Shown: positions 41,226 through 49,607, counted from the stretch's first letter. The stretch is 64,000 nt of DNA from Acidaminococcus massiliensis (GCF_900095825.1 NZ_LT608315.1:324318-388317), one strand, 5' to 3'. Program-made: numbers and translations. The notes: a model not told the origin generated them from the sequence alone.

Positions 41226-42245
41226 ATGGGTTATCAACTGACACAAGATGGGCTCCGTCAGGTATTCGCCGACTGGAGCCGGGAGTATGACATCTACGCT
41301 CCCAAACGGTTCGAAGGGACCGGCCGCTTTTCCGAAACGGACGTGATCCGCTACGGTACCGTCCGCACCCCGGAAGAAGTCGTCTGGGACCAGCGGTCCG
41401 ACTATTCCTGGAAGGAAGCGGTGCTGCCGGTCTGCCAGACTCTGCTGTACTTTACAGAAGAAACGGTCACCGAAGCCAAGGATCCGGAACGGGGCAAGAT
41501 CGTCCTGCTCCGGAGCTGCGACCTGGCTGCGGTGAAGCGGTTCGACTATATCTTCCTCCAGAATGGACCGGAAGATTCCTATTACAAAGACCGCCGGGAC
41601 AAGATCAAATTCGTCCTCATGGGCTGTGACCATTCCTTTGAGGGCTGTTTCTGCGTCAGCATGGGCACCAACCGTACCGCCGGCTGGGACGCAGCCCTGA
41701 ACCGCCGGGAAGACGGCTACCAGGCTGAAGCCGCCGACAGCTTCCTGGCCGCCGCGCTGGAAAAGGCCGGCACTCCCTGCGGGGATGTGGTCCCTGACGG
41801 GGTGGACGCCAACGACTTCACCGTTACTGTACCGGAAGACCTGACCAGTGCCGTGGCCCAAAGCACCATCTGGGATGAATACGACAAACGGTGCTTCAAA
41901 TGCGGCCGGTGCACCCTGGTGTGCCCCACCTGCACCTGCTGGTCCATGCAAGATCTGTACTACACGGAAAACGGCCAGGCCGGAGAACGGCGCCGGGTCC
42001 AGGCTTCCTGCATGATCGACGGCTACACCGATGTGGCCGGCGGACTGAAGTTCCGCCAGAAGGGCGGAGAACGGATGCGCTTCAAGGTGCTCCACAAGGT
42101 CTTGGACTTCAAGAAACGGGCAGGCTACCAGATGTGCGTGGGCTGCGGCCGCTGCGACGCCATCTGCCCGGAATACATTTCCTTCGTCCGCTGCATCGAA
42201 AAACTGGCGGACGGCATGAAGGAGGTCACGGAAAATGAAAAATAA
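41226..42245 (+). CDS. asrA: Anaerobic sulfite reductase subunit A
   Basis: 339 aa from the ATG at 41226, with GAGGAG six bases upstream. AsrA is the Fe-S electron-transfer subunit that passes electrons from AsrB (NADH) or ferredoxin to the siroheme subunit AsrC. Two 4Fe-4S motifs lie near the C-terminus: CFKCGRCTLVCPTC (about residues 222-235) and CVGCGRCDAICPEY (about 304-317). VLLRSCDLAAVKRFDYIFL is typical of AsrA and the related hydrogenase beta subunits. The 3' end overlaps asrB by 11 bases. Confidence 0.93.
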   Translation: MGYQLTQDGLRQVFADWSREYDIYAPKRFEGTGRFSETDVIRYGTVRTPEEVVWDQRSDYSWKEAVLPVCQTLLYFTEETVTEAKDPERGKIVLLRSCDLAAVKRFDYIFLQNGPEDSYYKDRRDKIKFVLMGCDHSFEGCFCVSMGTNRTAGWDAALNRREDGYQAEAADSFLAAALEKAGTPCGDVVPDGVDANDFTVTVPEDLTSAVAQSTIWDEYDKRCFKCGRCTLVCPTCTCWSMQDLYYTENGQAGERRRVQASCMIDGYTDVAGGLKFRQKGGERMRFKVLHKVLDFKKRAGYQMCVGCGRCDAICPEYISFVRCIEKLADGMKEVTENEK

Positions 42246-43050
42246 CACCTACCTGCCCTTCCGGTCCGAGATCCTGGAAGTGATCAAGCACGCGGAACTG
42301 GAATATACCTTCCGGATGGCCTACGACCGGGGTGCAGAACATCCGGTGAAACCAGGCCAATTCTTCGAGATCTCCATCCCCAAATACGGAGAGGCCCCTA
42401 TTTCTGTCAGCGGAATCACTGACCATTCCCTGGATTTCACCATCCGGAAAGTGGGCAGCCTCACCAATGAAATCTTCGAAAATTACGTGGGCGGTCATTT
42501 CTTCCTCCGGGGACCCTACGGCAACGGCTTCGACGTGAATATGTTCAAGGGGAAAGAAATCATCCTGGTGGCCGGTGGTTCCGGCCTTTCCCCCATCCAC
42601 GGGGTCATCGACTACTTTGCAGACCACATGGATGAATGCGAACGGCTGACAGTGATCGTAGGCTTCAAATCCCCTCACGACATCCTGTTCCGGGACGACC
42701 TGAAACGGTGGAAACAGAGCGGCATGAACCTGATCTACACCGTGGACAAGGCGGACGACGACCCGGACTATGACGGCCATGTGGGCCTGGTGACCCAGTA
42801 TATCCCGGAAATGAACCTCCAGGATCCGGACAACGCCATCGCTGTGGTGGTAGGTCCTCCCATGATGATCAAATTCTCCATCAAGACCCTGCTGGGCCTG
42901 GGCTTCGACGAAGAAAAGATCTGGGTCTCCGAATCCCGGAAAATGTGCTGCGGCGTAGGCAAATGCGGCCACTGCCGGATCGGCGAAATCTACGTGTGCC
43001 AGGATGGACCGGTGTTCAAATACACCCAGGTCCGTTCCTTCATTGACTAG
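42235..43050 (+). CDS. asrB: Anaerobic sulfite reductase subunit B
   Basis: 271 aa ferredoxin-NAD(P)H reductase-like protein. FAD-binding region GQFFEISIPKYGEAPISVS, NAD-binding loop ILVAGGSGLSPIHGVIDYF, and a C-terminal 2Fe-2S cysteine group CCGVGKCGHCRIGEIYVCQDGP. It oxidises NADH and hands electrons to AsrA. Translation is coupled to asrA, and asrC follows after ten bases with a consensus ribosome binding site. Confidence 0.94.
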   Translation: MKNNTYLPFRSEILEVIKHAELEYTFRMAYDRGAEHPVKPGQFFEISIPKYGEAPISVSGITDHSLDFTIRKVGSLTNEIFENYVGGHFFLRGPYGNGFDVNMFKGKEIILVAGGSGLSPIHGVIDYFADHMDECERLTVIVGFKSPHDILFRDDLKRWKQSGMNLIYTVDKADDDPDYDGHVGLVTQYIPEMNLQDPDNAIAVVVGPPMMIKFSIKTLLGLGFDEEKIWVSESRKMCCGVGKCGHCRIGEIYVCQDGPVFKYTQVRSFID

Positions 43051-43060
43051 GAGGCGTCCC

Positions 43061-44038
43061 ATGCTGGATATGGATTGTGGAAAACTAAAAAAGAACGCCT
43101 ACCGGGTGACCAAGCACCGGGGCATCACCTCTTCCCGGGTGCGGGTGCCCGGTGGCCATCTCACCGCCGATGTACTGGGGAAAATCCAGGAAATCGCGGA
43201 AACCTACGGCAACGGCCAGGTCCATCTGACCATCCGCCAGGGCTTCGAGATCCTGGGGATTCCCTTTGAAAAGGTTCCCGAAGTAAACAAGGCTCTCCAG
43301 CCCATCATCGAGGAACTGGACATCAACCAGGAAGCCCCCGGCACCGGCTATCCCGCTTCCGGGACCCGGAACATCATGGCCTGTGTGGGGAACCGGGTGT
43401 GCCCCTTCGGGAACTACGACACCACGGCTCTGGCCAAACGGATCGAAAAGGCCATCTTCCCCAACGATCTCCATGTGAAGGTGGCCCTTACCGGCTGCCC
43501 CAACGACTGCTGCAAGGTGCGGATGCACGATTTCGGGATCATCGGCATGACCGAGCCCCAGTTCGATCCCTCCCGGTGCATCAGCTGCGGCGCCTGTGTG
43601 AAGAAATGCAAACAGCTTTCTGTGGAAGCCCTCCATATGGACAAATTCCGCCCGGTGCGGAACGTAGAAAAATGCATCGGCTGCGGAGTCTGTGCCCATG
43701 CCTGCCCCAACCGGGCCTGGACCCGGAGCAAGACCCAGTATTTCCGGATCACCCTCTTGGGCCGCAGTGGCAAGAAGAATCCCCGGATGGGCGTGGACTT
43801 CATCAAATGGGCGGATGCGGACAGTGTGGTAAAGATTGTCAGCAATGTGTATGACTACGCTCGGAAGTACATCGACCCGGAAGCCCCTGGCGGCAAGGAA
43901 CACATCGGCTACATGGTGGACCGGACCGGTCCGGAAGAATTCCTCCGGTACATCCTCCGGGACGTGCACCTGCCGGAAAAAGCAGAAGTATACAAACCTC
44001 TCTACTGGAACGGGATCCGGTATTGGGGATTGAAATAA
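43061..44038 (+). CDS. asrC: Anaerobic sulfite reductase subunit C (siroheme)
   Basis: 325 aa from the ATG at 43061, after TAGGAGG. The siroheme-4Fe-4S site is formed by CVGNRVCPFGNYDT (about residues 107-120) and LTGCPNDCCKVRMHDFGIIG (about 144-163). Two ferredoxin motifs follow: CISCGACVKKCKQ and CIGCGVCAHACPN. It reduces sulfite to sulfide in six electron steps, either dissimilatory or for detoxification. The asrABC operon is complete; a strong terminator-type hairpin and a heptamer element follow. Confidence 0.95.
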   Translation: MLDMDCGKLKKNAYRVTKHRGITSSRVRVPGGHLTADVLGKIQEIAETYGNGQVHLTIRQGFEILGIPFEKVPEVNKALQPIIEELDINQEAPGTGYPASGTRNIMACVGNRVCPFGNYDTTALAKRIEKAIFPNDLHVKVALTGCPNDCCKVRMHDFGIIGMTEPQFDPSRCISCGACVKKCKQLSVEALHMDKFRPVRNVEKCIGCGVCAHACPNRAWTRSKTQYFRITLLGRSGKKNPRMGVDFIKWADADSVVKIVSNVYDYARKYIDPEAPGGKEHIGYMVDRTGPEEFLRYILRDVHLPEKAEVYKPLYWNGIRYWGLK

Positions 44039-44040
44039 TC

Positions 44041-44064
44041 AGGACTGTTGCATAGGCAACAGCC
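44041..44064 (+). terminator. Hairpin after asrC
   Basis: GGACTGTTGC with GCAACAGCCC (one mismatch), 2 bases after the asrC stop. T tract absent; termination might rely on the following AGGACC hairpin, which ends in TTTT (44137). Confidence 0.55.
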
Positions 44065-44066
44065 CC

Positions 44067-44196
44067 GTCAACAGTCAGCTGTCAACGGTCAGCGGCCTAA
44101 GGAAAGGACCTGCTCCTCAGAATGGAGCAGGTCCTTTTGAATATGCGGCATCCGGCCACTGGCCGGTTCTCTGCACTCTGCACTCTTTACTCTTCC
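44067..44196. repeat. Composite heptamer-armed intergenic element, copy C
   Basis: Left arm 44067-44097: units GTCAACA, GTCAGCT, GTCAACG, GTCAGCG. Centre: strong hairpin AAAGGACCTGCTCC/GGAGCAGGTCCTTT (44103-44137), then CCGGCC/GGCCGG (44152-44166). Right arm 44169-44196: CTCTGCA twice, then CTCTTTA, CTCTTCC. It has the same plan as copies A and B, but the arm sequences differ. The right arm runs into the promoter of the following phosphodiesterase gene. Confidence 0.65.
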
Positions 44197-44214
44197 CTTT
44201 CCCAGCCTCTCCCA

Positions 44215-44223
44215 TGCTATAAT
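44215..44223 (+). promoter_or_regulatory. Extended -10 promoter of the YfcE-like gene
   Basis: TGCTATAAT at 44215-44223, 26 bases before the ATG; no good -35. Confidence 0.55.
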
Positions 44224-44248
44224 ACATCCATAAGAAAGGATGATGCCC

Positions 44249-44767
44249 ATGAAATACATGATTGCTTCGGATATCCACGGTTCCGCCCTGTATGCCCGGA
44301 AAATGGCGGAGGCCTTCCGCCGGGAGGAGGCGGACCGGCTGATCCTCCTGGGGGACCTTTTGTACCACGGGCCCCGGAACGACCTGCCGGAAGGCTATGC
44401 CCCCAAAGAGGTGATCGCCCTCCTGAACGGCCTGAAGGACCGGATCTTCTGCGTCCGGGGCAACTGCGAAGCGGAGGTGGACCAGATGGTCCTCCAGTTC
44501 CCGGTGCTGGCGGACTATGCCCTGCTGGAATGGAACCATCACCTGATCTTCGTCACCCACGGCCACCGGTACAACCTCCAGCACCCACCTCTTCTCCAGC
44601 CCGGAGACATCCTCCTCCACGGCCACACCCACATTCCCGCCGACGAGCCCTGGGGCCAGGACAACCGGTACTGGAACCCGGGCTCCGTCTCCCTGCCCAA
44701 AGCCGGCACTCCCCACAGCTATATGGTGCTGGAGGAGGACCGTCCCCTCTGGAAAGCATTGGAATAG
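44249..44767 (+). CDS. YfcE/MJ0936-family metallophosphodiesterase
   Basis: 172 aa from the ATG at 44249 (AAAGGA eight bases upstream). Calcineurin-type motifs in order: SDIHGS, LGDLLYHGPRN, VRGNCEAE, THGHRY, LHGHTHIP and NPGSVSLP. These bind two metals and hydrolyse phosphodiesters; E. coli YfcE (184 aa) cleaves bis-p-nitrophenyl phosphate but its real substrate is unknown. It has its own extended -10 promoter and is followed 13 bases later by the TonB-dependent receptor gene. Confidence 0.92.
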   Translation: MKYMIASDIHGSALYARKMAEAFRREEADRLILLGDLLYHGPRNDLPEGYAPKEVIALLNGLKDRIFCVRGNCEAEVDQMVLQFPVLADYALLEWNHHLIFVTHGHRYNLQHPPLLQPGDILLHGHTHIPADEPWGQDNRYWNPGSVSLPKAGTPHSYMVLEEDRPLWKALE

Positions 44768-44780
44768 GAGGAACAGGATC

Positions 44781-46832
44781 ATGATTCCTTCCAGAAAGAT
44801 TTCGTTTTCTCTTTTCCTGGCGGTGCTGGGAATGGCTTCTTTCGGGTTCCGTCCCTTCCCGGCCCTGACCCGGGAGGAAGCCTCTAAAGTCTCCCATGCC
44901 CAGAAGGCGGTGCCCCATCCCCAGGCGGCGCCCGTGCTCCTGGGCCGTACCCCCGGCAAAGAGACTCCGGTGATCGACGCCCACAGCGCCGTGGCCAATA
45001 CAGACCTGATGCCGGTGGCTGCCGGGGTCACAGTGATCACCCGGCAGGAAATCGCCGACAACCATTATGATTCGGTGGCAGAAGCCCTGACCTATGCGCC
45101 GGGGGTCACCGTCACCGGCGGGGTGGTGAACACCTCCCAGCGGATCATCCGGATCGACGGGGACGAACGGGTAGCGGTATTCATCGACGGCCACCGGATG
45201 AACCTGGAAAGCGGCCTCACCAACGGCCGGAGCACCTACGACCTGGACATGGCGGTCCCCACTTCCGCCATCGACCGGATCGAAGTGATCCACGGAGCAG
45301 CAGACGGCGGATACCTGAACTACGACACCCCCGGAGGCGCCATAAACATCATCACCCGGAAAGGGTCCGGCCGCCAGTTCCAGCTGGAGGGAGCCCGGGG
45401 CCCCTACGATGGCTGGCGGTGGAACGCCCATCTGGAAGGCAGCGCCGAAGGCTGGAGCTGGCTGGCCACAGGAGGCCGTTCCAACCTGGATGCCCTCCAC
45501 TACCGGGACAGCTCGGGAGACCGGCACACCATGCCCGATTCTGCCCAGAACCGCCGGGAAATGTTCTACCGGTTCGACCGGCAGTTCACCGATTCCACCT
45601 CCCTCGCCCTGTCCTACGCCCATTTCAGCAACAGCCGGGGGCTCTGGCTGGGCCGTTCCTACTGGGACACCCACCGGGAAAATTACGAGGCGGAAAAGCT
45701 GGCCAACAACGTGAACCTGACCTACAACTACAAAGAGGACACAGCGGCTCCCGGCTGGATCTCCCTGTACCACAACTACAACCAGGCTGATTCTTACTAC
45801 CCCGCAGGAACGGAGGAGCAGGACCGTCTCCCCAGCTACAGCCGGTGGAAAGCTTATACCAATGGCCTGGACTGGCGGGACGGCTGGAAGGTGGGGAAGC
45901 ATTTCACCGTCACTGCCGGGCTCACCTGGCAGCACACCTCCTTGGATACGGAGCAGAACCTGCTGGACGCCCGCAACTTCGCCAAGAATTACAACCAGGG
46001 CATCAGCAACCTGTCCGCCTACGTGACCACCAAGACCCGCTACGGCAAGCTGTCCCTCCAGAGCACCTCCCTGTTCAACCACAACACCCGATTCGACAAT
46101 GAATATGTGTATGGGGATTCCCTGGAATACCGGCCGGACGACAGACTGACCTTCTACGGCTCCCTCCAGCGGATCTATTCCGTCCCCACCCTGGACGAAC
46201 TGTACTACAGGAATTACAACCGGGATTCCGACGGGGCCTGGAAGATCCGAGGGAACGAACATCTCCAGCCGGAAACAGGTTTCAAATGGAACGGGGGCAT
46301 CCGATATAAGATCAGCAGCCACAGCACCCTGGGGATCAACGCCTTCGTGTCCCATATCAACAATCCCATTGTGTGGTACAAGGAGGCAAGGACCTGGACG
46401 CCCAAGAACCTGGAAAGCCAGAACAAGGACGGGATCCAGGTCACCTGGGAGGACCAGCTCAGCCCGAAATACGGCTTGACCGCCTCCTACGCCTGGACCC
46501 GGACGGATACTACTTACGGCAGCGGCATCGATCCCCAGTACACCGATGAAGCGGCCCCCCACGCCGTCAAGGCAGCCTTGACCTACAGGGACAAACGCTG
46601 GACCAACAGCCTGCTGTTCCAGGCCGCCTGGGGCCGGGACAAGAGCTGGTACACCGGCAACGCCTTCACCCTGGACGCCAACGTCAATTACAAATTCAAT
46701 CAGCACTGGAGCGCCTGGCTGAAGCTCCGGAACCTGCTGGACGAAAGTTACGAAGATGTAGGCTCCCGTACCCTGGGCGACTGCCCCGCCTATGGCCGGA
46801 CGGCACTGGTGGGAGTGACGTATGCATTGTAA
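44781..46832 (+). CDS. TonB-dependent outer membrane receptor
   Basis: 683 aa with an N-terminal signal-like segment (SFSLFLAVLGMASFGF). The plug domain (about residues 65-195) contains VTVITRQEIADNHYDSVAEALTYAPGVTV and IDRIEVIHGAADGGY; the rest is a beta barrel with alternating aromatic strands (LTYNYKEDTAAPGWISLYHNY). The C-terminus ends VGVTYAL, with Leu replacing the usual Phe/Trp. It imports a scarce compound such as a siderophore, heme or cobalamin; substrate unknown and no transport partners adjoin. Its presence shows that the organism has an outer membrane. Confidence 0.92.
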   Translation: MIPSRKISFSLFLAVLGMASFGFRPFPALTREEASKVSHAQKAVPHPQAAPVLLGRTPGKETPVIDAHSAVANTDLMPVAAGVTVITRQEIADNHYDSVAEALTYAPGVTVTGGVVNTSQRIIRIDGDERVAVFIDGHRMNLESGLTNGRSTYDLDMAVPTSAIDRIEVIHGAADGGYLNYDTPGGAINIITRKGSGRQFQLEGARGPYDGWRWNAHLEGSAEGWSWLATGGRSNLDALHYRDSSGDRHTMPDSAQNRREMFYRFDRQFTDSTSLALSYAHFSNSRGLWLGRSYWDTHRENYEAEKLANNVNLTYNYKEDTAAPGWISLYHNYNQADSYYPAGTEEQDRLPSYSRWKAYTNGLDWRDGWKVGKHFTVTAGLTWQHTSLDTEQNLLDARNFAKNYNQGISNLSAYVTTKTRYGKLSLQSTSLFNHNTRFDNEYVYGDSLEYRPDDRLTFYGSLQRIYSVPTLDELYYRNYNRDSDGAWKIRGNEHLQPETGFKWNGGIRYKISSHSTLGINAFVSHINNPIVWYKEARTWTPKNLESQNKDGIQVTWEDQLSPKYGLTASYAWTRTDTTYGSGIDPQYTDEAAPHAVKAALTYRDKRWTNSLLFQAAWGRDKSWYTGNAFTLDANVNYKFNQHWSAWLKLRNLLDESYEDVGSRTLGDCPAYGRTALVGVTYAL

Positions 46833-46873
46833 AAGAGGGGGTGCTGCACGCAACGTGCAGCACCCCCCTCTTT
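46833..46873. terminator. Bidirectional terminator
   Basis: AAGAGGGGGTGCTGCACG paired with CGTGCAGCACCCCCCTCTT, followed by T6. It separates the receptor gene from the convergent LarA-like gene. Confidence 0.9.
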
Positions 46874-46875
46874 TT

Positions 46876-48183
46876 TCACTTCCCCGGTTCTTCTGCGATG
46901 ACGCCGCCGCAGTGGGGGATGAGGTTCAGGGTATAATCCTTTTTCCCCTCCCGTTCCAACTGGGCCTGGGCCTTTTCCCAGGCTTCAGCGACGGTGGCGC
47001 AGGGGATTTGGTTGGTCTTCCGGATGGCCTCGAAATTCTCTTTTTTCGTCACCAGGTAGATGGTGTACCGGTGGGTCATGCAGAACAGGTTAAAAGCCAC
47101 GAAGAAGGGAATGCTGAAATTCTTCCGCAGATCCTTTTCCATTTCCTGTTCACTGTCATACTTGAAACTGCCCAGATATTCTGGCGGTTCATACAGGTCA
47201 CTGGCCTCCATGATGGCAATGATGATGCCCCCCGGTTTGGTGGTCACATCCGCCGGATCGTAGCATTTGCAGCCCTGGTATAGGGAAACATCCTTGGGAT
47301 AGCCCCCAGCGCAGGCAAAGGTCACATCCGCCCGCTCCTTAAAGGAAACCGCCTGGTTGTCATGGCAGATCCGAGTCCCTTCCAGCCAAGCCTGGTAGGG
47401 ATCCCCGGCCACGATATTGCAGATTTCTCCCTCATTGTTGATGATGGAATGGACCAGGAAAGTGGGCCGCACCATATCCATAGCTTCCAGCATATCGTAG
47501 TTCACTGGGTTGTCATGGAGCACCCCGTTCCGGGTCTTGGGATTGATGCCATCTCCGAAATGGTCCGCCAGGGCGTGGCAGTGGTTCTCCTGGATGGTAT
47601 CCCAGCCGGCCACACCGGGCAGGAGCAGTTTCCGTCCGCCTCCATAGCCGGCAAAGAGATGGGCAGTGATCCCATCGATGATCACGATCTTGTCGGCTTC
47701 CACCACCCGCTTGTTCAGCATCACTTTGGTCCCGAACCGGGTAGTCCCTACACAGGTCAGTTCATCCTTGTTCCGGCAGTGGTGCTGGTACATCCGGATC
47801 CTCCGGGCCACTTCTTCTCCCACCACCCGGACATTTTCCTCCGGGGTCTGCTCCCGGTGGGTCCCTTGGGCAAAGACGATGTACATATCTTCATCCGGCA
47901 CACCGGCCAGGTTCAATTCATTGACCACATGGATCACATATTCTGAAGAGCGGTTCCAGGAACGGGTCACATCGGCGATGACCAGGCAGACTTTGTCCCC
48001 TTTTCGGAACATTTCCTGCAGAGGCTTGCAGCCGATGGGATGACGCATAGCCTCCAAAGCGGCCTGTTCCACATCCACTGCCGGCACCGGACGTCCTTCG
48101 ATGATGCTGCTGATCCGTTCCTCCGGCAGTTCCACTTCCTGGGTGGACCTGCCAAAATTAAAGCTGAATTTCCTGAGTCCCAC
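46876..48183 (-). CDS. LarA-like (DUF2088) nickel-pincer-type racemase family protein
   Basis: 435 aa from a GTG at 48183 with GGGAGG before it. N-terminal DUF2088 segment with VIADVTRSWNRSSEYVIHVV and FAQGTHREQTPEE (GTHR is conserved in LarA), then HLFAGYGGGRKLLLPGVAG, the region near the pincer-cofactor histidines of LarA. Lactobacillus LarA is a lactate racemase using a nickel pincer nucleotide made by LarBCE; relatives act on other 2-hydroxy acids. LarB, C and E are not in the window. Substrate unknown. Confidence 0.82.
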   Translation of the reverse strand: MGLRKFSFNFGRSTQEVELPEERISSIIEGRPVPAVDVEQAALEAMRHPIGCKPLQEMFRKGDKVCLVIADVTRSWNRSSEYVIHVVNELNLAGVPDEDMYIVFAQGTHREQTPEENVRVVGEEVARRIRMYQHHCRNKDELTCVGTTRFGTKVMLNKRVVEADKIVIIDGITAHLFAGYGGGRKLLLPGVAGWDTIQENHCHALADHFGDGINPKTRNGVLHDNPVNYDMLEAMDMVRPTFLVHSIINNEGEICNIVAGDPYQAWLEGTRICHDNQAVSFKERADVTFACAGGYPKDVSLYQGCKCYDPADVTTKPGGIIIAIMEASDLYEPPEYLGSFKYDSEQEMEKDLRKNFSIPFFVAFNLFCMTHRYTIYLVTKKENFEAIRKTNQIPCATVAEAWEKAQAQLEREGKKDYTLNLIPHCGGVIAEEPGK

Positions 48184-48517
48184 GATATCTTCCTCCCTTT
48201 CAGATAGAAACTGCAGAATGCTGGAATAAAAAAAACTGTTTATACAGAATATTATAGCACAATCCTTATTTTTTTCTCTTCCCACCATAAAAAAGGTAGG
48301 TGTCAACAAGTTCTCGGTGATGGGCGGCCGGGCTGCCCGGTGGTGGGGGTAGATTCTGAAAAGACCGCATACCTTGCCGGATGTATGGGATCCACCATCC
48401 AAAGATACAGGAATGGGTTTGCAAGTGAGCCGCTCTTTCACCCCATGTTTCTTACCAAACATTTTCTTCAGCAATTATTACTGTACTCAAGGCTATACTC
48501 AAAAAAGTGATTTCTCC
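48184..48517. other. Intergenic region between the LarA-like gene and tRNA-Ala
   Basis: It has an extended -10 (TGCTATAAT, minus strand 48258-48250) for the LarA-like gene. The remainder (48286-48475) reads open on the minus strand for about 60 codons in the same frame as the LarA-like gene (beginning MFGKKHGVKERLTC), ending before the GTG start; it may be the remnant of a lost gene. I recognise no family. Confidence 0.4.
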
Positions 48518-48546
48518 TTGCACACTTTCCCCGGAAGCACTATAAT
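48518..48546 (+). promoter_or_regulatory. tRNA-Ala promoter
   Basis: TTGCAC (48518-48523), 17-base spacer, TATAAT (48541-48546), 10 bases before the mature tRNA. Confidence 0.88.
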
Positions 48547-48556
48547 ACTACGTATT

Positions 48557-48632
48557 GGGGCACTAGCTCAGCTGGGAGAGCGCAAGGTTCGCAATCTTGA
48601 GGTCAGGGGTTCGATCCCCCTGTGCTCCACCA
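48557..48632 (+). tRNA. tRNA-Ala (anticodon CGC)
   Basis: 76 nt with encoded CCA. Acceptor GGGGCAC/GTGCTCC includes the G3-U70 pair that identifies tRNA-Ala. D arm GCTC/GAGC, anticodon stem CAAGG/TCTTG with loop TTCGCAA giving anticodon CGC at 48590-48592, T arm AGGGG/CCCCT with TTCGATC. It reads GCG codons. A good promoter precedes it and a terminator follows. Confidence 0.95.
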
Positions 48633-48643
48633 GACCAAAAGCA

Positions 48644-48681
48644 AGCATCCATGCGGGGTTTGACCGTGTGGGTGCTTTTTT
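48644..48681 (+). terminator. Terminator of tRNA-Ala
   Basis: AGCATCCATGCGG pairs with CCGTGTGGGTGCT (13 bp with G-U pairs), then T6. Confidence 0.85.
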
Positions 48682-48770
48682 GTGCGCAAAAATCCCTGTG
48701 AAGGTTATCTCAAAAGCCATCCATTTGACAGCAGGGAAAGATGTGAACTGGGCGGGCGGCTCTGGCAACA

Positions 48771-48898
48771 TTTTGCCGGAGGCAAAAATTTTGACCCGCC
48801 CCTACGGCATCCTATTCAGTTCCTGCGTCCTTTATACACATCAAAAGGACCTGGCCATCAAGCCAGGTCCTATCCTGAGATTTCCGACTCCAGACTGA
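48771..48898 (-). repeat. Partial composite heptamer element, copy D
   Basis: Read on the minus strand: heptamers AGTCTGG, AGTCGGA, AATCTCA (48896-48876), then AGGATAGGACCTGGC with its hairpin partner GCCAGGTCCT (48871-48846) and CCTTTTGATG, as in copy B, then a stem TTTTGCC/GGCAAAA (48787-48771) in the position of the AAATTTGC stem. The right heptamer arm is absent or too diverged to see. Flanked by the hairpin at 48899-48926. Confidence 0.6.
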
Positions 48899-48926
48899 AG
48901 GGGCTGCTGCTCCTGCAGCAGCCCCT
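48899..48926. terminator. Terminator after the Rrf2 gene
   Basis: AGGGGCTGCTGC with GCAGCAGCCCCT, followed by CTTTT on the plus strand; four bases after the Rrf2 stop on the minus strand. Confidence 0.7.
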
Positions 48927-48930
48927 CTTT

Positions 48931-49353
48931 TCACAACCCCTTCTTTTTCTGTTTTTCCACCAGATCTGCCAGGGTGGTGTTGTCCACGATGCTGTCGATG
49001 GCGTCCTGGATTTCTTTCCACAGGTCCAGGGTGACGCAGTGGGCGGCCCGGCTGCAGATCACGTGGCCAGGTTCCAGGCAGGCCACCGGGGCCAGGGATC
49101 CTTCCACAGCCCGGAGGATCTCTCCGGCAGTGTAGTCATGGGGGTCACGGACCAGTTTGTATCCCCCCTGAGCTCCTCTGGCGCTTTTCACCAGTTTGGC
49201 GCGGGAGAGCTGGGTAATGATCTGTTCCAGGTATTTTTCTGAGATTTCCTGTCTTTGAGAGACGCTTTTGATAGGTACATAGGATTCGGTGCCGTTCATG
49301 GCCAGATCGATCATCAGGCGCAGGGCATACCGTCCCTTGGTAGAGATTTTCAT
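48931..49353 (-). CDS. Rrf2-family transcriptional regulator (IscR-like, Fe-S sensing)
   Basis: 140 aa from the ATG at 49353 (GAGGAGG upstream). Winged helix at about residues 1-70 (MKISTKGRYALRLMIDLA; KYLEQIITQLSRAKLVKS). Three cysteines in CLEPGHVICSRAAHC have the C-x7-C-x5-C spacing of IscR-type 2Fe-2S sensors. It is divergent from the hydrogenase operon across a 254-bp gap with several short palindromes, so it probably couples hydrogenase expression to Fe-S or redox status. In other anaerobes Rrf2 proteins also sit beside hyd/hnd operons. Confidence 0.9.
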   Translation of the reverse strand: MKISTKGRYALRLMIDLAMNGTESYVPIKSVSQRQEISEKYLEQIITQLSRAKLVKSARGAQGGYKLVRDPHDYTAGEILRAVEGSLAPVACLEPGHVICSRAAHCVTLDLWKEIQDAIDSIVDNTTLADLVEKQKKKGL

Positions 49354-49381
49354 GTTTCCTCCTCGCAGCAAGAATAATTTC

Positions 49382-49459
49382 CTATAATTGTACTATAGAA
49401 TTTTCCAAAAGGGAAGGTGAATCCCTAGTAATTTTTAGGAAATCCCTTTAGGATATCCT
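49382..49459. promoter_or_regulatory. Palindromes in the rrf2/hydrogenase control region
   Basis: CTATA-N7-TATAG (49382-49398), CCTA-N8-TAGG (49424-49439) and AGGATATCCT (49450-49459). They are candidate Rrf2 operators. Confidence 0.5.
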
Positions 49460-49512
49460 GCCAAAAAAATTTCAGTTCTTTTGAGATTTATCAGATTTTT
49501 CTATCGAAATTG

Positions 49513-49542
49513 TTGACATTATTTGCTCTGAAACTGTAAAAT
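49513..49542 (+). promoter_or_regulatory. Promoter of the hydrogenase operon
   Basis: TTGACA (49513-49518), 18-base spacer, TAAAAT (49537-49542), 65 bases before the GTG start. Confidence 0.8.
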
Positions 49543-49607
49543 AAAGGCGTATCTGTTCATTTTGTTTTCAGAAATCGAACCAGGATTCTTTAAAGGGGGA
49601 GAAAATC

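Noticed and set aside
44781-46832. Horizontal transfer of the TonB-dependent receptor from a proteobacterium
   Set aside because: Codon use looks like that of its neighbours and diderm Firmicutes normally have such receptors.
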